Positions 34,178 through 44,410 of a stretch of DNA of 64,000 bases are shown piece after piece. Both the position numbers and the translations under genes were made by a program. The stretch covers positions 21,466,677-21,530,676 of the forward strand of contig JAJEKV010000011.1 of NCBI GenBank assembly GCA_021234155.1, in the 5' to 3' direction. Every line of letters starts with the position of its first letter. Positions within the stretch are counted from its first letter, which is position 1. Source of the DNA: Isoetes taiwanensis. Its lineage: Eukaryota; Streptophyta; Lycopodiopsida; Isoetales; Isoetaceae. The notes beneath the pieces were generated by a model, which saw nothing but the letters and a program-made list of their open reading frames with translations, did no database searches and was not told where the DNA came from.

Positions 34178-34327
34178 ATAAAATATTAGAATGCGGACGT
34201 GGAATATTTTTGGCTCACGTGTAAGAAAAGCATAAATTTCCTCCTCTTTTACAATTCGATTTCAAATGCGCTGTTCTTGTAGCGCTTATTTCTGAGCCAA
34301 GACTGCCAATCTGATCAGAGAACTCAG
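34178..34327 (+). promoter_or_regulatory. Detached upstream region of gene copy 2
   Basis: This 150-bp stretch (GCGGACGTGGAATATTTTTG, CTCACGTGTAAG, and the 'gcgctgttcttgtag' block) matches the DNA directly upstream of gene copy 1 at 17966-18123. It contains CACGTG, a G-box-type element, as does copy 1. In copy 2 it ends at CTCAG (34323-34327) and the coding side resumes 5.4 kb away at 39738. Confidence 0.85.
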
Positions 34328-34432
34328 ACCCTTTTCCCATGGAAGTCGTATTTCTAACAGTCATATATTTTTATCAAATGATGATGCTTGGCCACTTATT
34401 GTCTTAAAAGAAAATCATTTTTCCACTACGAA

Positions 34433-34541
34433 AATAAGACATGTCTTATTTAAGTTCAGAATAGGTTTGGATTATAAATGGAGTCTTACTTTATTCCGGG
34501 GGATTTCCCCCGCAATAAAATAAGACACTAGTCTTATTTGA
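34433..34541. repeat. Cluster of hairpins and palindromes
   Basis: A 20-bp-arm hairpin (34483-34503 with 34506-34526: GTCTTACTTTATTCCGGGGG against its near-complement) is flanked by two palindromes built from the same AATAAGAC/GTCTTATT words (34433-34452 and 34518-34540). It would fold into a compact cruciform. It may be the end of a foldback-type element. Confidence 0.8.
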
Positions 34542-34601
34542 ATATATAACTAAAAATATTTTTTCACGGTTTATCATATTCATTATTTATCATTCCTTAT
34601 C

Positions 34602-34680
34602 CTTACAAGAAATTTATCGCGGCGGCCAAGGTCGCCGCGAACATTTCTCTTTGCAAACATTTCTCTTAGCTGCCATATTT
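34602..34680. repeat. CACTA-like terminal remnant with GC hairpin
   Basis: CTTACAAGAAATTTATCGCG resembles the CACTACAAGAAA-type end of plant CACTA (EnSpm) elements. It is followed by the near-palindrome CGCGGCGGCCAAGGTCGCCG at 34618-34639 and 'aacatttctctt'. A second copy lacking the hairpin loop is at 53479-53516. The CACTA label is inferred from the terminus. Confidence 0.5.
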
Positions 34681-35016
34681 GCCATATTTGTGGATTTGAA
34701 ACTACTAATGATTTCCAAAGTATCTCAAATGATGTTTCCAGGACAACCATAATTTAAAAGACCACTATGCAATGATGATTTCACAAGCAATTCCATTTGT
34801 AACGACCTAATCATAGCTAAATATCAGAATATGCATGTAAACTCCTCTGGCACATTATCCAAGCATTCATTATCAAATACTTTGGATCAACTCGCTGAGA
34901 TTTGTCTAAGTTGCCTCTTGAGGAGCAATATGTAGACAAAATATCAAATGTCAATGGAGGCAACTCAGAAAGTGGCCTCTTGAAATTCAAAGAAGAATTT
35001 ATTGGATTTTATTTTT

Positions 35017-35193
35017 GGGAAAAACTACAATATACCCCTAACTTTTTGCAAAATTTACAACATACCCCTAACTTTTAGAAAATTCATGAAATACCCCTAC
35101 ATATAGGTTTTTAGGGGCATTTTGTGAATTTTTAGAATTTTAGGGTATACTGTGAATTTTGCAAAAAGTTAGGGGTATTTTGTAGTTTTTCCC
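35017..35193. mobile_element. Mutator-type MITE (177 bp)
   Basis: Long terminal inverted repeats (about 50 bp, starting GGGAAAAACTACAA at both ends) occupy most of the element, with the 'tacccctaacttttt' block repeated inside each arm. A perfect 9-bp duplication TTTATTTTT flanks it (35008-35016 and 35194-35202). A 9-bp duplication with a GGG...CCC end is characteristic of Mutator-like elements. Confidence 0.93.
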
Positions 35194-35289
35194 TTTATTT
35201 TTCCATTATCTTGTTGTTAAAGGTCGTTATTTGGAGGTTCAACAAGAAACATCTTATTTTTGTTACATAATTTGTTCCGGCAATTGCAT

Positions 35290-36095
35290 TAGAGTATTTT
35301 TGACATATTATGTTCAACCTCCTATCTTTCCTTGGATTATAATAGGATATGTCAGTCTGTGCATATGCGTAGTATAGTAGGATACATCTGCATAGTCGTT
35401 TAAACTAGTGACTAGATGGAGTATTATAGTTTGGCAGCTTCCCAATTCCGACAATTGCATCAGAATATATTTGTCATGTTTAGGGTTGTGCATGCATATG
35501 CTAACTTAATAGGATACCTCTGCATAGACGTCTTCTAAGCTAGTGACTGGACGAAGTATTATGGTTTGGCAGCTTCCCAAGGAGTAAAGATGCAATAGAA
35601 TAGACAATTCCTGTTTTGAACAGTTCACACCCATCATCTCAATGTAGGTTGAGGGATCCTTGATTGTGTCCTTAAATGGGTCCTCCATTCTGCCTCTGTT
35701 GTGTATTGTGGTAAGTATTTCCACTGGAACTGCCCATCATGTCAATGTAGGGTGAGGGATCCTGCACTATTTCCTTGAATGGGTCCTCCATTGTGGCCAT
35801 GTTGTTGTATTGTGGTAAGTATTACGACCAAGGTCAGTTATCATGTAAATTGGTTTGAAGGGGTCAAATATATATGTGCCATTTATTATGAAAACCATTT
35901 AGCTTATATGTAGTTACAATCTTTTTCTTGACAGAAGTAACTGCCATTAGCTTGGGACACTGCCTATCAGTTAAATTACACATACAACATTCCATCATAC
36001 ATTTATGAACTTTGTGCCAATGTCCATCGTACATATACCGATAAATTACATATACAACATTCCATCGTACATTTCTAAGCTTTGTGCCAATGTCC
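35290..36095. repeat. Three consecutive tandem duplications
   Basis: A ~140-bp unit (sharing AGTATTATGGTTTGGCAGCT-like sequence) is doubled at about 35290-35580. A ~105-bp unit (GGGATCC...TGGGTCCTCCATT...TATTGTGGTAAGTATT) is doubled at 35644-35823. A ~75-bp unit (ACAACATTCCATC...CTTTGTGCCAATGTCC) is doubled at 35985-36083. Each pair is diverged by point changes. Confidence 0.85.
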
Positions 36096-38894
36096 CGCTG
36101 CCAATAACTACTGTAAATTCTGCAAATCGATCAACAAACAGACCTCTAATATCTGGTTAATAGCTATAAATATTTAAATGCTTAAGCTTGTTTATTTAGA
36201 TAGATAAGAGATCTATAGTTAATGGAGTTGATTTTGGCAGAAGCTCACAATATCACTATTCTAGATAACTTGGTATATCTTTTCTTCCAAAAGTCTTGCA
36301 GAAAGGCAACAGTGCATCAAGCTCTATTAGCCTCAAATGAAAATTGGCCTCAAATGAAAATGGTGGCTATGCAATGCTTGCCACATTTCCATTATTGACC
36401 TTTTCTTTTGTTGGCTGAGGATTTTTCTTTTTTTGCTGCGCTCCTTATGGGCCTCAGTGGACGATAAAAAATCATTCTCATTCTCATTCAATAATAATTT
36501 CCACTTGCCATGGAGCATTTCAGAAACTGCTACATAAGTTGGAAGGAGTCCCAAGGTGCTTGACCATTCTGCCACCAGAAACTCACAATGTCTTTGTTTT
36601 CTTAGCACTCCACCAACCATCTTCCGAACAATTCCTCTAGGTAAATGACGTCTTCAGCTAGTGGAACAATCCCAGTAGATAAAAGACGTTCTCATAAAAG
36701 ACGTTCTCAGCTAGTGCCCTTGCTGCAAGGAAGTTGAAACTCTGACCGGGAAAGGAAAAATGAAAAATTCGAAATTTTTCATTTCCTAGGGAACACAAAT
36801 CCAATTGGTTGTTCTTGCAAATTCCAATGAGTATGGTAATTGGCTGGGTTAAATTGGAATTGACTTATTTCTACTGCCTATGAATTAATCACCATTCCAA
36901 ATGTTGCGTAATAATTAATGACCATTCCAAACGTGCAAAGTACAACAGTGTAGATACAATTGTCTAGAACTAGCTTTCCTTTAGCATTATATAAAACAAT
37001 CTGAGCTCTCTGTACCATTGTAAACATCAATCCTGCATCTGGATCACAAAAGAAATTAATTCTTCTTCAGACATGGGAGGGAAGAACCTGTGTTATTAGA
37101 ATTTAATTTGAGGGGAGTTATGCGTCTGGCTCCTATGGTGTATGAATTTTTTGAAAGGGAAACCATTTATCGCAAATCTGAATTAGAGATCCAAGTTTCC
37201 AGAATGGCAATGATGGAATGTGTAGAACTGGGAGGATCAAGGGACACCGTATTACGAGTCTACATAGAGAACAGGATTTAGCCAAGGAAAGCATCTTGAG
37301 ATAATTATGACAGTTAGTAATCAATGCATTGTTTCCTGAACAACTTGGCAGTCTCCTCTATGTCAGTGGATGTTAAATCACCAATTAAATGGGTGGAATT
37401 GTGTGATCTATAGTGCAATGTGTTCTTGTCTGCTCAATACCAGTACTAACAGTATGAAATAGGCATTGGCACCAATTTTCTCCCTCTTATTCTAACAAAA
37501 GGCATAAAGCTTCTCTCACCTGCAATGAATCATGAAAGGGCCAGCATCAACATTTAAATATTTTGCAAATGAAGGATAATCTGTAAAGGCTCTCCCTGTG
37601 TACAATCATAAGAAAGGAGCTTAGAACAATATAATCACATGACAATCACATCACATGCTTTTGTGAACTGCGAACTGTAAGGCAATAAGTAGAGAAACAT
37701 TTCTTCAAATTTGTATATAATGCAGATCAAACTGAAGGAAGTAAATAATGCTTGATGTAATATCTAGTAATGCATAAACATTTTTTATAAGAGGAGCTTG
37801 CTTACTATGGAGCAAAGCTGCACCCCTTTTTCGCTTACCAGATATGACGTCATTGCAACAAAAAGAGAAAGAATGCAAAACCTGTTGAATTTGAGCAAAT
37901 GCAATGGCTTAAACTCTATATCTTCCAGGGCCAACTAATCCATCCATAAAGCGAATATTGCAGATCGCTTATTTATATGGTGTGGTTATACACTCTATTG
38001 CAGCAACTATCTGCTAGCTGGCCATGGGGAAACATACTCTCAATGAGTAAAGGCCAGGTTCAGAAGATTTTTTAAACAAAATTTGAAAAAAGAGGATCCA
38101 TCATAAAGCGTACCTCTGGAAACATACCTCTGGAACTACCCTAGATGCTACAACGCAAACCAGCTATGGTGGATAGCTCCGAAAGACGCATGAGCAGTTG
38201 GGTATGGCCGACCCAATGGTTGCGCCCTTGCAACCGATTGTAGAGGCCGCACAGGAATCCCTGTGGTTGTAGAGCCAATTGTAGAGGCTGTCTTGTGGCA
38301 GAGAAACTCCAAAATAGTCATTGGCTGGGCGATATCCTACTCAAACTCCTGAAGCAAGCAATATGTTCGCCCCCATAGCTTCTTCTGCCGCCATACTCAA
38401 AACAGAGAATAAAAAAAATCTAACTTGCTCAAGGGTTGATTGCTGTGGTTCCAATTTGATCGCTTTTCATCTCCTTTCTGTGATTTCTAGAGTAGCATGC
38501 ATCGATCTGGGTGTTCAAAATCAGGATGGCAAGCGCATAGCACCTGAGTTTTCTACAACAGGTAGAGATTGTGCCGAAATTCTCACGACCATGGCTATGG
38601 CGGCCGACGGTGAAGGGGGCATCATTTTTTTTCTTTTCTTTTCTTATTGCAAAAAATGTCCGGGAAAAACATGCGTTAACGTTAGAATGCATGGCTTGCT
38701 GCCACGTGGGCGTCCCTATCGGACATAATACATTATATATGTGTAGATGGGTTTTTTTTGTATCTTTCATTTCTGGCCATTGATGGAATATTCTGTGTTT
38801 TATGCCACATCAAAGGCCATTAAACTTTTGATGAAAAACCTGCCCTGCCACTTCCAATGGTGCAAAACACATCAATGGTCCGATACTTCCAGAT

Positions 38895-39035
38895 CCCTCC
38901 ACCTGTGTGCTACTCGGCTCTGCTACCAGTTGTGCTACTCGGCCGAATCGGCTGTAATGGTACAAGAACTAGATCCCTCCACCTATGTGCTACTCGGCTC
39001 TGCTACCTGTTGTGCTACTCGGCTGATGCAACAAG
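38895..39035. repeat. ~79-bp tandem duplication
   Basis: GATCCCTCCACCTRTGTGCT followed by ACTCGGCTCTGCTACC and TTGTGCTACTCGGC occurs twice in a row. No gene is present. Confidence 0.85.
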
Positions 39036-39775
39036 CTACTCGGCAGAATTGGAACAAGCTCTAAACACAGTCAATGCATTTTCAGTCTGGCAGGCCTTTT
39101 CAATCGCCCGCCTGCATCTCTGCATCTCTTCATACTCATACAATCCGATTTTCAACTCCCACCTGCACCACAGGCAGATTTCTATCGCCATAATGGATCC
39201 TGGGCTACTGCCCTAACCAACCCTGAGCTAACCCTCTTCCTCGACACCAAAGCTGTAGGATTTGAATTTCATCTTAACGATTATGCCAACTGCCATCGAC
39301 CATAGCCGATCTCGGAACCCCTGCCTCCAAGCCTGCCCCATTGGGATCCGTTCCCACCTCTGCTGAAAAAAGAAAGGAACGTGCATTCGTATCCTTCCAT
39401 TCTGAAACCATGCATAGAAACCAGAAAAAAAACCATCCCAGAGACGATTTTGGAATGCTGCTTTGACTAGCCAACAAGCAGCTCAAATCACTCAAAAAAT
39501 ACAATTTAACTGCGTTTTCGCATACAATACAGGGGCGAAATCTTGGCCAAAACATGCCAGAAATACCGCCCCTCAAATACAAAACGAAATAATTAGATAT
39601 TTAGAAGGTTATTAGTGGTGTATATTTTATGGTTTAAATTTGTGTCTCTCGCTCATTTTTAGCCCTGGAGTCACAAATAGTGTCATAAAATAGTGTCATA
39701 TATGGAAGTCTTATTGCAACTATGGTGGAAAAAGGGCCTCAGTAGTTGCATAAATTTTCGAAGTTTTGCAACGTA

Positions 39776-40492
39776 ATGGCGCCTTCCGGCATCATTCTAA
39801 GCTGTTTTGGAAGAAAAAAGCAGCAGCAGAAGGAGCCACAAACATCAAACAGGTTGAATAAGCTATGTCGGTGCATTGGAAAGATCCCTACCCAATCTTC
39901 CGACCCATCGGCCTCAGCAAGTATTGATTCAGCAAATAATGAATTATCGGCCCCAGCAGATGATCCGGCACACTTGATTCATCCATACGGCCCAGAAATT
40001 GTCGCCAACAGAGAAAATTCTGTTATAAGACTTCCAAATCCGAGAGGCTTTCCAAGATTCACAGACCCAGAAATTGCAAGTCTATTATCAAGCCAAATCT
40101 GGAGAGTGCTGGGCAAAAATGTTCCGAATGAATTGGGAATTATAAGATCTACGCACTTCAATTTCCGAAATTCATTCCTTCGGCTTTTTTACATGGCTGG
40201 TCTTGTTCCACCGGAGAGAGAGAGGGGATTTCGCGCTGTATTATTCGATGCAAATAGAATGACCTGGGCTGCAAGGCTCCGGAATTTGCCGCCTCGAGGA
40301 ATTGGGGTGGATTATGAGGATTTTGCAATCCACTACAGTCTCTTTGCGCAGGATTATGTGTATCTTTTGGAGACTGAGAATCCACACAAGATGATGCTGG
40401 TGTTCATGCGAAGGAATTCTATGGCTAATTCTTTAGCAGCTTGGCTGGTGCCTTGCTTCGAAGTTGGGTTTCCTTCGTTTGCTCCTCCTTAA
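39776..40492 (+). CDS. Unknown plant protein, copy 2, intact ORF
   Basis: An open frame of 238 codons starts at the ATG at 39776 (MAPSGIILSCFGRKK) and ends with SFAPP. The same start is conserved in copy 1, which supports it. The N-terminus is basic (KKQQQKEPQTS) and could suggest nuclear targeting, though that is a guess. A Ser/Ala linker follows (residues ~50-70) and a globular C-terminal part begins at HLIHPYGPEIVANRENSVIR. RAVLFDANRMTWAARLRN and FAIHYSLFAQDYVYLLE have a spacing vaguely like a B3 domain; this is unproven. There is no signal peptide or membrane segment. The upstream region was displaced by a 5.4-kb insertion ending 38 bp before the ATG, so this copy has lost its ancestral promoter even though its frame is intact. 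Confidence 0.7.
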   Translation: MAPSGIILSCFGRKKQQQKEPQTSNRLNKLCRCIGKIPTQSSDPSASASIDSANNELSAPADDPAHLIHPYGPEIVANRENSVIRLPNPRGFPRFTDPEIASLLSSQIWRVLGKNVPNELGIIRSTHFNFRNSFLRLFYMAGLVPPERERGFRAVLFDANRMTWAARLRNLPPRGIGVDYEDFAIHYSLFAQDYVYLLETENPHKMMLVFMRRNSMANSLAAWLVPCFEVGFPSFAPP

Positions 40493-40852
40493 GTTATGGC
40501 TCTTCTTTGCACCAAATTTTTCTCCGAAACCCAGAATTGCAGGCTTATGGTTTGAATCGAATCTTATGTCTTTGTGGCTGGTTTTTGCACCAAATTTTTG
40601 TCCGAAACCCAATGATCAGAATTGCAGGCTTATGGCTTGAATTGAATATGTCTTTGTGGCTGATCTTTGCACCAAATTTCTCTCCAAAACCCAGAATTGC
40701 AGAGAATTAGGTTTGAATTGAAATTGCCTTTGTGGCATCCACGTATCTCCAGTTGTTCTTTCTGTAATCTGGATATGCCTACGTGGACATGTACCTGTCA
40801 ATTTGGACCATTTCTAGCTCCTTTTTCATATTTGCATAGAATTGAATTGAAT
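40493..40852 (+). other. 3' flank shared by gene copies 1 and 2
   Basis: Both copies share a 3' region built from three diverged repeats of a ~70-bp unit (CACCAAATTTTTCTCCGAAA, CCCAGAATTGCAG, TTTGAATTGAAT). This repeated 3' region makes transcripts of the two copies distinguishable from unrelated DNA. Homology ends near 40852. Confidence 0.75.
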
Positions 40853-40960
40853 TTGATTTGGGTTTGCCAAATAATCTGTATTTATATTGAACAACATGAA
40901 CGATGAGAGAATGAGCTTTAAGCTATGCTGAATAAGTGTTGCTGAAGAAGAACAATGTAA

Positions 40961-41350
40961 GCATTGATGGAAGGACTGCATTTGGTTCAACTGCACTTCA
41001 TATAGCAACATGGAGGAATCATGTTTCCATTGTCAAACGCCTGTTTGCAGCAGGGGCAGATCCAAATGCCAGGGTATGAGTTTATTGTAGTTTGTTTTTA
41101 ATGCTTATCAATTGTAGTTTGTTTTTAATGCTTATCAAAATATCTTTATAGCTTCTCTCTTTCATATAAATGCGTAGGTCAAACATGGGATGGAAATACA
41201 TTGCTGATATGTATACAGTCCTGTTATTGGTTGTTGCTCTCTTTTGTAGGATGGCGAGTCAGGATGGAGTGCTTTGCATAAAGCTTTGCACTTTGAACAT
41301 CTTGCTGTAGCAGGCGCTTCACATGTTTTGGAGGATTCGCTTATCTGATT
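40961..41350 (+). pseudogene. Ankyrin repeat exons of an ankyrin-RCC1 gene
   Basis: The first exon (about 40961-41073, ending at an AGG/GTATGAG donor) encodes GRTAFGSTALHIATWRNHVS and LFAAGADPNAR, a textbook ankyrin repeat. The second (from 41250, after a TTTTGTAG acceptor) encodes DGESGWSALHKALHFEHLAV followed, after a small deletion, by GASHVLEDS and a stop. The DGESGWSALH-type sequence is characteristic of plant ankyrin-RCC1 proteins of the AT3G03790 type. The RCC1 half of the same gene lies on the same strand at 46724-49560, after a 5.4-kb interruption. The internal deletion and stop make this a pseudogene. Confidence 0.8.
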
Positions 41351-44300
41351 TTGTGCTTAAACTGTAACCAAATCCATTGTCATCGGTCGGATTTATGCTG
41401 AAATCTATTTTTCGGCTTCATTGCAAGCAAATCGGTGTTCATTCTTTCAGATTTTTGCTGTTAGAGCTCCAGTCCGCAGATTTTCACTGTTCAAAATAAA
41501 AAAAAAAAATCAATCTTTGACTTCATTGCAAGGCAAATCGACCTGTTCGGATTTTTGTTCCTCGCTCCAACTTGAAATCTGATGCCGACAGGCTTCAATC
41601 GATCCTTAAATCGATACTCTTTGCAGGTATAAGAACCCTAAACTTACCCGGTTCGATCTTTTACACTTTTGTCTTTCTTGCTAGCCATGATCTTAAAGGG
41701 GGGTATTCCACGGCCGGGGAACATTACGGGTGCCGGGAATTTTTGTGTTTTGGGCACCCCGGTGTGATAGGAGGTGCGCCCAAATTTGAGAAACAAGCTT
41801 TGTGATTGGTTGAAGCTTTTTTTTTTTAATCTTGAGGCGTGACAGGTGTGATTCCACCCTTACTTCCAAAGGGGACATTTATTCTTGGGGTTTTGGTGGG
41901 GTGGGCGACTTGGGCATTCCCCGAGTTTGATATTCATAGGTAACACACTTTCCATCGAGTCGATATTCATAGGTAATATGGTTTTATGCAATCAACAAAT
42001 ATCTAGAAGCGGTATGTTGCTTGAAAAACTCTCATCAAGATGTATCTCGGTGGTCAAATGGCGATAATTACTCAAGGAAAATCACAAGTGGACTAGGAGG
42101 TTGTCGCATTGGTGTAGTTGCTGTGTGAAACATCATCTTGTTGTTGCTACAAAAGCGTGATATATACGGGGTTCAAATAGAGGTTTGCAAGTTTAGCGGT
42201 GTTTTTATCTCTTTGTCATTATTAAATTTATCACTTATGTGTTAAGTTCTTTGCGGAGGCGGTTTGGTTATCCATTTGTTGATTTGACCCACACCTCGGC
42301 GTTGGTTCTTTGTGTCCGCACTCCGAACAAAAATAGTCTTTGCAATTTCGGGCCGGTGAAGTGTATACATGGGGCTGCAATAAAGAGGTAGTTAGGCTAT
42401 GGTACCTCAAATTACGCATCTAATTGCATTCCCGTTACGTGGGTATTTTAAAGGGAAGGCACTTGTTGCCATCAAAGTATCATACAGTTGCACTTGGATC
42501 AGAAGGAGAGGTGAGCATGTAGGAACTTTTGCTTAGACTTCTCTTGATGGATTTACCGCATGAATATGTAGCATTATAACGGGGTTTTTTTGTTTTTTTA
42601 TGCGGCTTTTTGGCATGGTTTTCCTATGATTTGGTCTTTGTATTCATTGGGCCATACTAAATAGTATTTCTAGAGTGCGGCTTTTACGGGCGTTGATGTG
42701 GATTAGCTTTAACAATCTAACGGTTCTTATGCCGAGCTCCTTATTCATATGCATGAACCCAGCAAAGCTCTGTTCTCTCAGAAGCTCTTGTGGTGGTTTT
42801 ATCCGTCGTGCCGTCGCGCCGATCCGTCTCCCTCTATCCTCATCCAACGGTTGTGGTATGGAAGTTTGTGCTTTTTTCATGACGGACAATCTTCCATGGA
42901 GATGGAACAATGCATGATCACGGTGTTTTTTCTGTTTTTCTTTGTTCTTTGCTTTTTATGCTACATATTGCATTCATCTTTTTTAAACATTCATGAGAAA
43001 GTGTTGTGTTACTTGGTTTTGGTTCTCAAGATTGTAGCGTCTGCGGGGAGATTTCTAGCATGGTGAAGTGGAGATGGAAAAAGATCGGGCTATAACAACC
43101 TTAACTTCCCCTCAGCTTAGCATCGTGCCTTAAATGCGGGGCGAAGCCCAGAATCTGCATGCCAAACCCAAACTGTTGCCTTTGTTTTAATCAGAAAACG
43201 CATGGCGGGGCCAAATCGAAACCTAGCAATGCACCTAGCATTAGAAATGCATGCGGTTCAATCCTTTCCTTGAATCCAAAACATTCCCCTTGTATTCATC
43301 TTCTTTAAAGATTTTACAGAAAGTCTTGTGTTATTTGCTCTTGGTTCACAGGATTCTTGGTTCACAGGATTCAAACGTGCAGGGAGATTTCTGAAATGGT
43401 AAAGTGGAGATGGAAAAAGTTCTGGCTAAAACATCCTCAACTCCCCTACGCTTACCATTTTGTGCCTTATGCGGATCTGCGACCCGAGAATGCATGCGGA
43501 CCCAAACTTGTTGCTTATTCCGGTTCAATCAGGGAGCGAAAGTGCATGGCGAGCCAAAGCAGGGACCTTGCATTATTTTCTTGAATCAAACCCTGCATAA
43601 ACCTGCATGGCAGCGTGAATCCGAAGCTGCAATCCACTGTGTTACTCTTGAAACCGAGACTCTTGCACGATTCACCATGCCAGAACCGAAACCCTAACAA
43701 CAGAAACTTGGATGATACCTGGCGGCAAAGCGCAAAGCGCAATCCATGGCATGGCCAATCCGAAAACCCTAACCTCTGCAAGCGCAACTCCAAAGGAAAC
43801 CCTAACCCGCCCCAACAAATCTGCCTCCATCTCTCCCAATCTCGTAAGCTCCCTATTCTCGAGTTCTTGCCTTAAACCACATGCCGGGAAGCCCTAGCGT
43901 TTTCGTATTTGCTTATATGTTTTATATGTTTCTGAGAATCATTTTTGGACATAAAAAAGTGTTTCTGTTTTAGAGATTAATATATATCCAATTACAATTA
44001 CAAGCTTGTGTTATTCTTGCTATAATGCTATATATTCCTTCTAACCTTGTGTTGTCTAGCGTGACCAACCATTGCTTAGGTTAATATCAATTACAATTAC
44101 AAGCTTGTGTTATTCTTATTATAATGCTATATGAAACTTTTAACCTTGTGTTGTTTTTAATGATGTGACTATTACAATGAGGCGAATGGCGCGAAGCAGG
44201 CGAGGCTCAACCTCAACATCACGAATGGGAGTTATACAAGCGAAGGCATCGCGTCACGAGGTAAACCATCTGCACAAAGAAGATGTCATTTGAAGCTCAA

Positions 44301-44410
44301 GAGGCACAAATCAGCGAGCAGCGTTGAGGTATTTTGCAATACATTACATGTAAACAAGTCTCGCCCCGTCAAGATCACGGACCATCTAGCCCTATTAGAG
44401 ATCCTAGTCT
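41351..44410. other. Interrupting DNA within the ankyrin-RCC1 gene, no gene recognised
   Basis: No protein family is recognised. The stretch includes exact small tandem duplications (for example TTGTAGTTTGTTTTTAATGC at 41088 and 41113, just upstream). A diverged ~340-bp tandem repeat lies at about 42950-43240 versus 43290-43580 (shared GGAGATTTCT and AAGTGGAGATGGAAAAAG blocks). A ~105-bp tandem repeat lies at 43985-44155 (ATTACAATTACAAGCTTGTG). It may include the 5' part of the HUH element. Confidence 0.5.

Larger units (their letters stand above)
34328..39737. mobile_element. 5.4-kb insertion splitting gene copy 2 from its upstream DNA
   Basis: Comparison with the uninterrupted copy 1 locus defines the insertion exactly. 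The 5-bp CTCAG occurs on both sides (34323-34327 and 39738-39742), consistent with a target-site duplication. The ends are weakly inverted: the left begins ACCCTTTTCCCA, the right read inward begins GCCCTTTTTCCA. A direct repeat ATGGAAGTC-TATT also occurs near both ends (34341 and 39704). I recognise no transposase. Possible exon fragments lie inside on the minus strand (36333-36620; 37520-37595, encoding FTDYPSFAKYLNVDAGPF). Nested repeats include a Mutator MITE, a CACTA-like end and several tandem duplications. The element class is unknown. Confidence 0.65.
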
